DNA from: Stenotrophomonas geniculata ATCC 19374 = JCM 13324
Lineage (GTDB): Bacteria; Pseudomonadota; Gammaproteobacteria; Xanthomonadales; Xanthomonadaceae
Assembly (NCBI RefSeq): GCF_001431625.1
Contig: NZ_LLXT01000018.1
Coordinates: 1 to 33,915, forward strand
Reading direction: 5' to 3'
Length of the DNA: 33,915 nt
The translations under genes were made by a program, and so were the position numbers. The number at the start of each line of letters is the position of its first letter. Position 1 is the stretch's first letter. Under the pieces are notes generated by a model that searched no databases, was not told where the DNA came from, and saw only the letters and a program-made list of their open reading frames with translations. Shown piece after piece: positions 26,923 to 33,915 of this stretch.

Positions 26923-29250
26923 ATGCGACGTACATGGCGTTGGGTGCTGGGCGTGTTGATCGCCATCGTGCTGGTCACCGCACTGGTCCTGTGGCTGCTG
27001 CTGCGCGGCAGCCTGGCCGATCTGGACGGCGAGCATGCGCTGCCGGGGCTGGCCAAGCCGGTCACCATCGAGCGCGATGCGCTGGGCGTGGTCACCATCA
27101 CTGCGGGCAGCCAGGCCGACGCGATGCGCGCATTGGGCCGCGTGCATGCGCAGGAACGTTACTTCGAGATGGACCTGATGCGCCGCAGCGCCGCCGGTGA
27201 GCTGTCGGCACTGTTCGGACCGAAGGCCATCGACGCCGACAAACGCATGCGCGTGCATCGCCTGCGCGCGCGCACCGAGGCGAACCTGCAGGCCGCGCTG
27301 GGCGACAACGGCGCGGCCGTGCGTGCCTACGTCGACGGTGTCAACGAAGGGCTGGCCGGCCTTTCCGTGCGGCCGTGGGCGTACCTGCTGCTGCGGCAGT
27401 CGCCACAACCCTGGCAGGCCAGCGACAGCGTGCTGACCGGTCTGGCCATGTACGCCGACCTGCAGGATCCGAACAACCAGACCGAGCTTGCGCTCAGCCG
27501 CATCCGCGCAGTGGTGCCGCCCGCGCTGTACGCGCTGATCGCCCACGACGGCACCGAATGGGATGCACCGCTGTTCGGCGAACCGACCGGCAACGCCACA
27601 CTCCCCGATGCCAGCCAGCTGGATCTGCGCACGTTGAAGGGGAAGTCGGGCACAGAACAGGAAGAAGCCGACGTCATCGGCAGCAACAACTTCGCGGTGG
27701 CCGGTGCACTCACCGCCGACGGTCGCGCGATCGTCGCCGACGACATGCACCTGGGCCTGCGTGCACCCGGCCTGTGGTTCCGCGTGCGCCTGCGCTATCC
27801 CGACCCGCAGGCCGCGGGCGGCCAGGTCGACGTCACCGGCTTCTCGCTGCCCGGCCTGCCGGCGGTGATCGTCGGCAGCAACGGGCACGTGGCCTGGGGC
27901 TTCACCAACAGTTACATCGATACCGCCGATTACCGCACTGAACCGGCCAACGCCGCCGTGACCGTGCATGAAGAACGCATCGCCGTGGCTGGCCAGGCCG
28001 ACGTGCTGTTCCCGGTGCGCGAAACCGCCTGGGGCCCGATCCTGCATACCCATGCCGATGGCAGTGGCGATGCGCTGCGCTGGGTCGCCCACCTGCCCGG
28101 CGCGGTGCGCCTGGACTTCGGTGACCTGGCCCGTGCCGGTGACCTGGACGGTGCCCTGCAGTTCGCCGACCACGCCGGCATCCCCGCGCAGAACCTGGTG
28201 GTCGGCGACCGCAGCGGACGCATCGCCTGGCGGCTGATCGGCGCCCGCCCGGATCGCGGTCCGGGCTGCGCGCCGGCCGGCTTCAACGCCGCCCACAACC
28301 AGGACTGCGCCCCCTGGCCGATCCGCAGCGATGCCTCGCCAGCATTGATCGATCCCCCCAACCATCGCCTGTGGACCGCCAACGGCCGCGTCCTCGACGG
28401 CGAGGCACTGGCCCAGGCCGGCAACGGCGGCTATGACCTTGGCGCCCGCGGGCGGCAGATCCGCGACCTGCTGGCGATCCAGGAGCGCTTCGATGAACAC
28501 GACCTGCTGGCGATCCAGCTCGACGATCGCGCGGTGTTCCTGCAGCGCTGGTGGGCACTGCTGCATGACGTCATCGAAGGCAGTGACGATCCTGCGCTGA
28601 AGCGGTTGAAGTCCGTCAGCCACCAGTGGGGCGGCCGGGCCTCGGCCAGCTCGGTCAGCTACCGGGTGGTGCGCGCGTTCCGTACGCAGGTGATGAAGAC
28701 ACTGTCCGATGCACTGCTGGCACCGGCCAATGCGCAGCTGGGCGATGACTATCTGGAGCCGCGCCTGGCGCAGCTGGAAGGCGTGGCCTGGCCGATGCTG
28801 CAGCAGCGCCCCGCCAACCTGTTGCCATCGGCCTACGACAGCTGGGACACGCTGCTGCTTGATGCCGCACGCCGCACCGAGAGCGAGCTGGCCAAGCAGG
28901 GCCCGCTGGCCAAGCGCACCTGGGGCGAACGCAACACCGCGGCGCTCTGCCACCCGATCGCACGGGCGTTGCCCGAGGTTGCCAAGCGCTGGCTGTGCAT
29001 GCCCGCCGACCGCCTGCCCGGCGACCGCGACATGCCGCGCGTGCAGACGCCGAACTTCGGCGCCTCCGAGCGCATGGTGGTCTCGCCCGGCCACGAGGCC
29101 GACGGCATCGTGCACATGCCCGGCGGCCAGAGCGGGCACCCGCTGTCGCCGTACTGGGGCGCCGGCCACGAAGACTGGGTGCATGGGCGGCCGACGCCGT
29201 TTCTGCCCGGCAAGGCGCAGCACACGATGACGCTGGTGCCAGCGCGCTGA
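26923..29250 (+). CDS. Penicillin acylase-family Ntn hydrolase
   Basis: 775-residue precursor of an N-terminal-nucleophile amidase. The start ATG at 26923 is preceded by AAGGA. An N-terminal hydrophobic segment (about 7-28) would anchor or export it. The alpha chain follows (VTIERDALGVVTITAGS, LGRVHAQERYFEMDLMRR). The cleavage/nucleophile site is Gly253-Ser254 in IGSNNFAVAG, which after autoprocessing gives a beta chain starting with Ser254. Further family landmarks are DDMHLGLRAPGLWF and the oxyanion-hole Asn region LWTANGRVLDG. Relatives include penicillin G acylases, glutaryl acylases and AHL-degrading acylases. From sequence alone the acyl substrate cannot be chosen; quorum-signal or fatty-acyl amide hydrolysis is possible. 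No obvious operon partner. Confidence 0.9.
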   Translation: MRRTWRWVLGVLIAIVLVTALVLWLLLRGSLADLDGEHALPGLAKPVTIERDALGVVTITAGSQADAMRALGRVHAQERYFEMDLMRRSAAGELSALFGPKAIDADKRMRVHRLRARTEANLQAALGDNGAAVRAYVDGVNEGLAGLSVRPWAYLLLRQSPQPWQASDSVLTGLAMYADLQDPNNQTELALSRIRAVVPPALYALIAHDGTEWDAPLFGEPTGNATLPDASQLDLRTLKGKSGTEQEEADVIGSNNFAVAGALTADGRAIVADDMHLGLRAPGLWFRVRLRYPDPQAAGGQVDVTGFSLPGLPAVIVGSNGHVAWGFTNSYIDTADYRTEPANAAVTVHEERIAVAGQADVLFPVRETAWGPILHTHADGSGDALRWVAHLPGAVRLDFGDLARAGDLDGALQFADHAGIPAQNLVVGDRSGRIAWRLIGARPDRGPGCAPAGFNAAHNQDCAPWPIRSDASPALIDPPNHRLWTANGRVLDGEALAQAGNGGYDLGARGRQIRDLLAIQERFDEHDLLAIQLDDRAVFLQRWWALLHDVIEGSDDPALKRLKSVSHQWGGRASASSVSYRVVRAFRTQVMKTLSDALLAPANAQLGDDYLEPRLAQLEGVAWPMLQQRPANLLPSAYDSWDTLLLDAARRTESELAKQGPLAKRTWGERNTAALCHPIARALPEVAKRWLCMPADRLPGDRDMPRVQTPNFGASERMVVSPGHEADGIVHMPGGQSGHPLSPYWGAGHEDWVHGRPTPFLPGKAQHTMTLVPAR

Positions 29251-29287
29251 CGGCGGCACCCACATGCCCAAGGGTGCGCTGCACGCT

Positions 29288-29348
29288 GTAGAGCCGAGCC
29301 CATGCTCGGCTGCTTCTGGCGCCGAGCCGAGCATGGACTCGGCCCCAC
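29288..29348. repeat. SMAG-type inverted pair between the acylase and antiporter genes
   Basis: Plus element 29288-29311 (GTAG, AGCCGAGCCCATGCTCGGCT) faces a degenerate minus element 29325-29348 (AGCCGAGCATGGACTCGGCC, CCAC). It lies between two convergent stop codons. Confidence 0.8.
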
Positions 29349-29385
29349 AGTCGGCTCCACAGAATGTCCGCGCGGCGCTACCGGG

Positions 29386-30768
29386 TCAGCCCCTGCGCCG
29401 CTCGATCAGGTTCAGCAGCGGCCCGGTCATCGCCGTGGTCACCAGCGCCATGATCACCAGCACTGCAAACAGGCGGTCGCCGAGCAGGCCCAGCTCATAG
29501 CCCAGGTTGAGCACGATCAGCTCCATCAGGCCCCGGGTGTTCATCAGCGCGCCCAACCGCCACGCCTCGCGCGTGGGCATGCCCGCACTGCGTGCGGCAC
29601 TGAAGGTGCCCAGCAGCTTGCCGGCCGTGGCTACCGCGATCACCACCGCGCACAGCACGATGTCGCTGGCCTGCAGCGCATCGGCGCGCATGCGCAGGCC
29701 GGTCATGGCGAAGAACAACGGCAGCAGCAGGGTCACCGCAAACGGCTCGACGCGGGCCATCAACAGGTTGCGCAGCTGCGCGTTGGACGACACCGCCACC
29801 CCCGCAGCGAATGCACCGAACAGCGCATGGATGCCGAGCATCTCGGTGATCAGGGCACTGCCCAGCGACAGCAGCAGGATGCCGAGCAGCCAGCGCCCTT
29901 CACGCCCCGGCACGATCTGCTGGCGGGCGAACCACGGCTTCACCAGCCCCAGCATCAGCGCCACGAAGGCGACCACGCACAGCAGGTTGAGGCTGGCCGG
30001 CAGCCATCCGCTGGCCTGTGCAGCCGCCACGATCAGCGCCAGCAGGCACCATGCGGTGGCATCGCCCAATGCCGCGCAGGCGATGGCGGTCTGCCCCAGC
30101 GGTGTCTGCGTGATACCGCGGTCGGCAAGGATGCGCAGCAGCACGGGGAAGGCCGTGATGCTCATCGAAATACCAACGAAAAGTGCGAATGCAGTGAAGC
30201 CCACGCCCTGCGGGCCGTGCTGCGGATACAGCCAGATTGCGAGGGCGACGCCGAGCACGAACGGCACCGCGATGCCGGCATGACTGACCGTGAAGGCGAA
30301 ACACCGGCGCCCGCGCAGCGCCGCCAGGTCCAGCTCGGCACCGGCCACCAGCAGGAACATCAGCACACCCAGCTGGCTGAGCATGCCCAGCGGGCCCAGC
30401 GAACTGACCGGGAACAGGGCACCATGCAGCTGCGGCAACAGGCTGCCGAGCACCAGCGGGCCCATCATCAGGCCGGCCGCCATCTCGCCGATCACCGCCG
30501 GCTGGCCCAGCCGCTTCAGCAGCGCACCGGCGCCCTTGGCTACCAGCAACAGCACCAGCAGCTGCAGCAGGAACAGGCCCAGCGGCGAGGCCAGATGCTG
30601 CGCCCAGCCGCCCTCGGCCACAGCCGTAGCGCGGGCAACCGCAGCGGGTGCAGCAGGGCCAGCGAAGCGTGCCAGCAGTACACCGGCAAGCAAGGGCAGC
30701 GCGGCCCACGCCAGATAGCGCCATCCCCACTTCATCGGCGGCCGTTGGCTGCCGCGCGGTACGTCCAT
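29386..30768 (-). CDS. CPA2-type Na+(K+)/H+ antiporter
   Basis: About 460-residue polytopic inner-membrane protein of the Na/H exchanger domain family (CPA2, KefB/NapA-like), with 12-13 hydrophobic helices. Typical sequences are GQPAVIGEMAAGLMMGP near the N-terminus, FVGISMSITAFPVLLRIL in the middle, ACAALGDATAWCLLAL (with the conserved Asp of the ion-binding region) and PLFFAMTGLRM. It ends after the transporter core, with no TrkA-N regulatory domain, unlike KefB/KefC. The ATG at 30768 has GGGGA seven bases upstream and is preferred over the ATG at 30774; 30735 is also possible. Ion specificity cannot be inferred. It stands alone, convergent with the acylase gene. Confidence 0.88.
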   Translation of the reverse strand: MDVPRGSQRPPMKWGWRYLAWAALPLLAGVLLARFAGPAAPAAVARATAVAEGGWAQHLASPLGLFLLQLLVLLLVAKGAGALLKRLGQPAVIGEMAAGLMMGPLVLGSLLPQLHGALFPVSSLGPLGMLSQLGVLMFLLVAGAELDLAALRGRRCFAFTVSHAGIAVPFVLGVALAIWLYPQHGPQGVGFTAFALFVGISMSITAFPVLLRILADRGITQTPLGQTAIACAALGDATAWCLLALIVAAAQASGWLPASLNLLCVVAFVALMLGLVKPWFARQQIVPGREGRWLLGILLLSLGSALITEMLGIHALFGAFAAGVAVSSNAQLRNLLMARVEPFAVTLLLPLFFAMTGLRMRADALQASDIVLCAVVIAVATAGKLLGTFSAARSAGMPTREAWRLGALMNTRGLMELIVLNLGYELGLLGDRLFAVLVIMALVTTAMTGPLLNLIERRRG

Positions 30769-30808
30769 GAACATTCCCCAATGTGCAGGGCGCCGATGAT
30801 ACGTCGCA

Positions 30809-30837
30809 AAAAGGGGACGGAGGAGATTAAGTCCTCC
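30809..30837. repeat. Hairpin-containing motif upstream of the antiporter gene
   Basis: Starts AAAAGGGGAC, then an inverted repeat GGAGGA-GATTAAG-TCCTCC (30819-30837). It sits in the gap upstream of the antiporter and downstream of asnB, next to a SMAG pair. The AAAAGGGGACGGAGG...GATTAAGTC string looks to me like a fragment of a dispersed Xanthomonadaceae repeat, from memory only. Confidence 0.4.
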
Positions 30838-30844
30838 TTGTACT

Positions 30845-30899
30845 CGCCGGGCGTGGCCCGGCGCTACCATCGCTCGGTAGCGCCGCGCCGTGCCCGGCG
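30845..30899. repeat. SMAG-type inverted pair after asnB
   Basis: Minus element 30845-30867 (CGCCGGGCGTGGCCCGGCG, CTAC) and plus element 30877-30899 (GTAG, CGCCGCGCCGTGCCCGGCG) are arranged tail out, with the GTAG heads facing each other across nine bases, the opposite of the other pairs. The right element ends seven bases before the asnB stop codon (30906-30908). The core GCCGGGC is a fourth core type in this window. Confidence 0.75.
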
Positions 30900-30905
30900 G
30901 AAGCA

Positions 30906-32597
30906 TTACGCCAGGGCTTGTTCGTGCACGCCGGCGATCGCGCGGCCGGAAGGGTCGGCCGCCGCCGCAAAGCTGGCGTCCCAGGCAATGGCCGCCGGCG
31001 ACGAGCAGGCAATCGACTTGCCGCCCGGCACAGTCTCGGCGGCCGCGCGGCTCGGGAAGAACTGCTCGAACAGGTGGCGGTAGTAGTACGCCTCCTTGGT
31101 CTGCGGCGGGTTGTGCGGGAAGCGCTTGTCGGCGGCCGCCAGCACACGGTCGCTCACCTGCGCTTCGGCATGCGCCTTCAGCCCGTCGATCCAGCCGTAG
31201 CCGACGCCATCGCTGAACTGCTCCTTCTGGCGCCACAGGATGCTGTCCGGCAGGTAGCCATCGAACGCCTCGCGCAGCACTGCCTTCTCGATGCGGCGGC
31301 CGCCAAAGCCGGCACCGACCATCTTGTGCGCGGCATCGAAGCGCATCGCCACGTCGAGGAACTCACGATCCAGGAACGGCACGCGCGGCTCCACGCCCCA
31401 GGCCATCATCGACTTGTTGGCACGCAGGCAATCGTAGTTGTGCAGGGCATCGAGCTTGCGCACCAGTTCGTCGTGGAATTCGCGCGCATCCGGTGCCTTG
31501 TGGAAGTACAGGTAGCCACCGAAGATCTCGTCACTGCCCTCGCCGGACAGCACCATCTTCACCCCCATCGCCTTGATCCGTCGTGCCAGCAGGAACATCG
31601 GCGTCGATGCACGGATGGTGGTGACGTCGTAGGTTTCGATGTGGCGGATCACTTCCGGCAGTGCATCCAGGCCTTCCTCGAAGGTGTATTCGAAGCCGTG
31701 ATGCACGGTGCCGAGTGCCTCGGCGGCGATCGCGGCGGCGGCCAGATCAGGCGAGCCCTTCAAACCGATCGCGAACGAATGCAGCCGCGGCCACCAGGCT
31801 TCGGTCTGCCCACCATCCTCGATGCGGCGACGCGCGTAGCGTGCGGCAACTGCCGCCACCAGCGACGAATCCAGGCCACCGGACAGCAGCACGCCATACG
31901 GCACATCGCTCATCAGCTGGCGTTCCACCGCATGCTCGAACGCCTGGCGCAGTTCGGCCAGATCGGCCTGGCGGCCCTGCACGTCGGCATAGTCGCGCCA
32001 CGGTTGCTGGTAGTAGCGCACCAGCTCACCACGGGCACTGTCGAAATAGTGGCCCGGCGGGAACTGCGCGACGTCGGCACAGGTATCGACCAGCGCCTTC
32101 ATTTCCGAGGCCACGCGCAGGCGCCCCTGGGCATCGTGGCCCCAGTACAACGGCACCACGCCAACCGGATCCCGCGCCACCAGCACGCGTCCGGCAGCAC
32201 GATCCCACAGGGCGAAGGCGAAGATGCCGTTGAGCTGCTCCAGCCACTGCGCCGGCGATCCGCCCTGGCGGTACAGCGCGTTGATCACTTCACAGTCCGA
32301 ACCGGTCTGGAAGTCGTAGGCGGTAGTCAGTGCGGCCTTCAGTTGCTGGTGGTTGTAGATTTCGCCGTTGACCGCCAGCGCCAGCTGGCCATCGGCCGAC
32401 AGCAGCGGCTGCGAACCACCGGCCGGGTCGACGATGGCCAACCGCTCGTGGACCAGCAGCGCGCCTTCGTCGAGGTACACGCCGCTCCAGTCCGGGCCAC
32501 GGTGGCGCTGGCGCTGCGACAGTTCCAGCGCATGGCGGCGCAGGGCCGGAAGATCGTCACCGGCCTGCAGGCCGAAGATTCCGAAGATCGAACACAT
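30906..32597 (-). CDS. asnB: Glutamine-hydrolysing asparagine synthetase B
   Basis: 563-residue cytoplasmic enzyme converting Asp, Gln and ATP to Asn, Glu, AMP and PPi. Met removal exposes the glutaminase nucleophile Cys2 (MCSIFGIFG). The glutaminase domain (2-200) contains RHRGPDWSG, NGEIYNH and GSDCEV. The synthetase domain has the PP-loop LLSGGLDSSLVAA and GEGSDEIFGGY. Length is normal (about 554 in E. coli). The ATG at 32597 has GGAG eight bases upstream. About 240 bases of leader precede it, holding an Asn-rich leader ORF and an intrinsic terminator, so expression is probably set by attenuation according to charged tRNA-Asn. No partner gene lies in the same operon. Confidence 0.96.
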   Translation of the reverse strand: MCSIFGIFGLQAGDDLPALRRHALELSQRQRHRGPDWSGVYLDEGALLVHERLAIVDPAGGSQPLLSADGQLALAVNGEIYNHQQLKAALTTAYDFQTGSDCEVINALYRQGGSPAQWLEQLNGIFAFALWDRAAGRVLVARDPVGVVPLYWGHDAQGRLRVASEMKALVDTCADVAQFPPGHYFDSARGELVRYYQQPWRDYADVQGRQADLAELRQAFEHAVERQLMSDVPYGVLLSGGLDSSLVAAVAARYARRRIEDGGQTEAWWPRLHSFAIGLKGSPDLAAAAIAAEALGTVHHGFEYTFEEGLDALPEVIRHIETYDVTTIRASTPMFLLARRIKAMGVKMVLSGEGSDEIFGGYLYFHKAPDAREFHDELVRKLDALHNYDCLRANKSMMAWGVEPRVPFLDREFLDVAMRFDAAHKMVGAGFGGRRIEKAVLREAFDGYLPDSILWRQKEQFSDGVGYGWIDGLKAHAEAQVSDRVLAAADKRFPHNPPQTKEAYYYRHLFEQFFPSRAAAETVPGGKSIACSSPAAIAWDASFAAAADPSGRAIAGVHEQALA

Positions 32598-32654
32598 GGG
32601 GGAGCTCCTGTTGGGGAATTTCACGGGTGGGAAGGTGTTCGACCGGCCATCCAG

Positions 32655-32677
32655 GCCCGGGTGGGCGGCGCCCGGGC
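32655..32677 (-). other. Second hairpin in the asnB leader
   Basis: GCCCGGG (32655-32661) pairs with CCCGGGC (32671-32677) across a nine-base loop. It lies between the attenuator's T-run and the asnB ribosome-binding site. It has no T-run of its own, so it is more likely to affect stability or initiation than termination. Confidence 0.45.
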
Positions 32678-32682
32678 ACAAA

Positions 32683-32710
32683 AAAACCCGCATCGGCTGA
32701 TGCGGGTTTT
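32683..32710 (-). terminator. asnB: Attenuator terminator in the asnB leader
   Basis: On the minus strand AAAACCCGCATC, loop AGCC, GATGCGGGTTTT continues into a run of seven T residues. A perfect 12-bp stem plus a T-run is a strong intrinsic terminator placed 86 bases upstream of the asnB start, pointing into asnB. There is no separate gene ahead of it other than the Asn-rich leader ORF, so it is conditional. Its 3' arm, GCCGATGCGGG, is repeated exactly at 32756-32766 inside the leader ORF. That copy can pair with the 5' arm to form an antiterminator. Confidence 0.88.
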
Positions 32711-32735
32711 CTGGTGTCCGGGCGTGTGTTGCTGT

Positions 32736-32837
32736 CTATCTACCCAGGGCGCAGTCCCGCATCGGCCGCGCACGATTATTCGCGCGCAGATTATTGCGGT
32801 TGTTGTTATTGACGGCGGTGGCCAGGCGAATCGACAT
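32736..32837 (-). CDS. Asn-rich leader peptide controlling asnB
   Basis: 33-codon ORF from the ATG at 32837 to TAG at 32736-32738, with AGGG eight bases upstream. The peptide starts MSIRLATAV and then reads NNNNRNNLRANN, followed by a short tail ending DCALGR. Asn codons occupy residues 10-13, 15, 16, 20 and 21, eight in 33. Codons 25-28 overlap GATGCGGG (32756-32763), the strand that can pair with the 5' arm of the downstream terminator. Stalling at Asn codons would leave this strand free for antitermination. Completing translation brings the ribosome over or next to it and favours the terminator. This is the layout of his, thr, leu, trp and phe leader peptides. The open frame itself extends upstream to 32966 without a clear start. 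No function other than regulation is expected. Confidence 0.88.
   Translation of the reverse strand: MSIRLATAVNNNNRNNLRANNRARPMRDCALGR
32756..32767 (-). promoter_or_regulatory. Antiterminator strand in the asnB leader
   Basis: On the minus strand GGCCGATGCGGG is complementary at 11 of 12 positions to CCCGCATCAGCC (32695-32706), the 5' arm and loop of the asnB terminator. It lies inside codons 24-28 of the leader peptide. Alternative upstream partners exist: a CCGCA at 32795-32799 can pair with its TGCGG, and a CGCGC/GCGCG hairpin spans 32767-32786. Confidence 0.75.
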
Positions 32838-32902
32838 GGCATCGACCCTACCCCGGTTTCCGGCGCGGCGCAACAGTTGCGTCGGCAACCACGCCTGAGG
32901 CG

Positions 32903-32908
32903 CATAAT
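32903..32908 (+). promoter_or_regulatory. Candidate -10 of the Sel1 lipoprotein gene
   Basis: CATAAT, 27 bases upstream of the ATG at 32936, matching the -10 of tRNA-Leu copy 2. No strong -35 was identified. Confidence 0.35.
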
Positions 32909-32935
32909 GGCGCGCCCTGAACCGGTGTAACAGGA

Positions 32936-33814
32936 ATGCAACACTGCAATGGACGCATCGGGGCACTGGCCGCCCTGCTCTGCCTGGGCCTGGCGGCCTG
33001 CCAGACCCTGCCCCCGCCTTCTACGCTGCCGCAATCCCAGCGGCAGGCATTGGAACAACGCGGCACCGACGGCAGCTTCGAGGGTGCCTTCGATACCGCG
33101 CAAACCTTCGAGCGCTTCAACGATCCGCGCGCCATCGCCTACTACGAGCGTGCCGCAGCGGTCGCCCCCTGGACCTTCCACAACACCAAGGCGGAAGAAG
33201 CACTGGGCCGGATCTGGATCTCCGGCACGCTGCGCCATGCCGACAGCCCCCACATCAACCCGGCACCGGTGCTGCGCGCATCCTGGCGACGTGGCGAACG
33301 CGCCTATCTGGCGGCGGCCTACCACGGCAATCCCTATGCGTTCTACGAACTCGCCAAGGCCTATCGTCAGCGTGGCGACGCGCAACAGGCGCTGCGCTGG
33401 GACCTGCGCGAAATGATCTACAAGCGATACCCGAGTTCGTCGTCGCGACTGCCGGATGCGGTGGCCGCACAGGATGACACCGTGCATCCGCGGGTTGCGC
33501 AGATCCAGCGCCGTGCCGAGCGTGGCGATGCCGAAGCGCAGGTAGACCTGGGCGCGCTGCTGGAGGGGGGCATGGGACTGCCGCGCGATCCGGCGCGTGC
33601 GCTGCAGCTGTACCAGCGCGCTGGCGAGAAGGGCAATGTGTTCGGCCAGTACTTCGCCGGGCTGCTGCTGGGCCGCAGCGCGCCGGGGGTGGAGAAGGAC
33701 ACCGAGGCGGCGGCGCGCTGGTTTGCCAAGGCCGAGGCGCAGCGCTTCTACATGGCGGCGCCGAGTTACTGGAAGAAAGCGGTCGAGCCGCCGTTCTTCC
33801 TCTTTTCGGAATAG
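32936..33814 (+). CDS. Sel1-repeat (TPR-like) lipoprotein of unknown function
   Basis: 292-residue secreted lipoprotein. The signal peptide ends in GLAAC, giving lipid-modified Cys22, followed by a Pro-rich linker. The rest is helical repeats: AYYERAAAVAPWTFHNTKAEEALGRIW, AYLAAAYHGNPYAFYELAKAYRQRG and, most clearly Sel1-like, AEAQVDLGALLEGGMGLPRDPARALQLYQRAGEKG and the next repeat to KDTEAAARWFAKAEAQ. Sel1 repeats bind proteins in envelope and signalling contexts, but nothing here names the partner. The ATG at 32936 has AGGA immediately upstream and GGTG nine bases upstream, so initiation is slightly unusual. It is divergent from the asnB leader. A SMAG pair follows the stop codon. Confidence 0.85.
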   Translation: MQHCNGRIGALAALLCLGLAACQTLPPPSTLPQSQRQALEQRGTDGSFEGAFDTAQTFERFNDPRAIAYYERAAAVAPWTFHNTKAEEALGRIWISGTLRHADSPHINPAPVLRASWRRGERAYLAAAYHGNPYAFYELAKAYRQRGDAQQALRWDLREMIYKRYPSSSSRLPDAVAAQDDTVHPRVAQIQRRAERGDAEAQVDLGALLEGGMGLPRDPARALQLYQRAGEKGNVFGQYFAGLLLGRSAPGVEKDTEAAARWFAKAEAQRFYMAAPSYWKKAVEPPFFLFSE

Positions 33815-33878
33815 TGGAGCCGAGCCATGCTCGGCTGCTTCTGCCGGTAGACATCAGCCGAGCATGGCTCGGCTCTAC
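33814..33878. repeat. SMAG-type inverted pair at the right end
   Basis: Plus element 33814-33836 (GTGG head, AGCCGAGCCATGCTCGGCT) overlaps the last base of the lipoprotein stop codon and faces minus element 33856-33878 (AGCCGAGCATGGCTCGGCT, CTAC). A further GTGCCGACCAACGG at the right edge (33902-33915) looks like the first half of another element cut by the window. Confidence 0.8.
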
Positions 33879-33915
33879 AGGGATGCAGCCCCGGCGGGGG
33901 CGTGCCGACCAACGG

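Noticed and set aside
26866..29334. 822-codon open frame on the minus strand, antisense to the acylase gene
   Set aside because: Low-complexity composition, no domain, and full overlap with an enzyme whose catalytic Ser and landmarks are present.
32598..32840. T-box or other RNA switch in the asnB leader
   Set aside because: No T-box bulge sequence or specifier loop is seen; the Asn-rich ORF and duplicated arm explain the leader better.

Overview
The window is a high-GC gammaproteobacterial chromosome segment that most resembles Stenotrophomonas (Xanthomonadaceae, S. maltophilia group). The assignment rests on three things read here: adjacent Emr-type and Mac-type efflux operons each with its own outer-membrane lipoprotein, many short palindromes that begin GTAG (the SMAG/REP family of S. 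maltophilia), and strong GC-rich codon bias. No database search was possible, so names come from motifs, lengths and gene order.

Layout. 1-73: start of a truncated minus-strand gene. 74-561: gene-free, hairpin-rich intergenic DNA. 562-3588 (-): large periplasmic-propeller diguanylate cyclase. 3766-5913 (-): two-component system, divergent from 6118-10750 (+): three-gene MacA-MacB-outer membrane factor export pump. 10894-14853 (-): rnr, a GFA-family gene and rlmB, with SMAG palindromes in every gap. 14939-17310: three identical tRNA-Leu(CAG) cassettes, the second and third separated by a divergent TauE/SafE permease and LysR regulator pair. 17598-17876 (+): small zinc-ribbon membrane protein. 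17988-22708 (-): emrR-emrC-emrA-emrB efflux operon, divergent from an AraC-family regulator that precedes parC (topoisomerase IV subunit A). 26310-26798 (-): bacterioferritin lacking the usual haem-ligand Met. 26923-29250 (+): penicillin-acylase-family Ntn hydrolase. 29386-30768 (-): CPA2-type cation/proton antiporter. 30906-32837 (-): asnB with an upstream leader. 32936-33814 (+): Sel1-repeat lipoprotein.

The strongest new observation is the asnB leader. A 33-residue ORF containing eight Asn codons (32736-32837, minus) is followed by an intrinsic terminator (32683-32710). A copy of the terminator's 3' arm lies inside the leader ORF and is complementary to the 5' arm at 11 of 12 positions. 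This is the arrangement of ribosome-stalling transcription attenuation, here apparently sensing charged tRNA-Asn to control glutamine-dependent asparagine synthetase.

Other points of interest are two overlapping dyads in the emrR/araC intergenic region, the three tRNA-Leu cassettes with near-identical promoters, a LysR-type dyad between the permease and its regulator, the only two cysteines of the Mac-linked sensor kinase flanking a proline tract in its periplasmic domain, and the structured 266-337 intergenic region. No CRISPR array, prophage, insertion sequence, integrase or recognisable defence system was seen.
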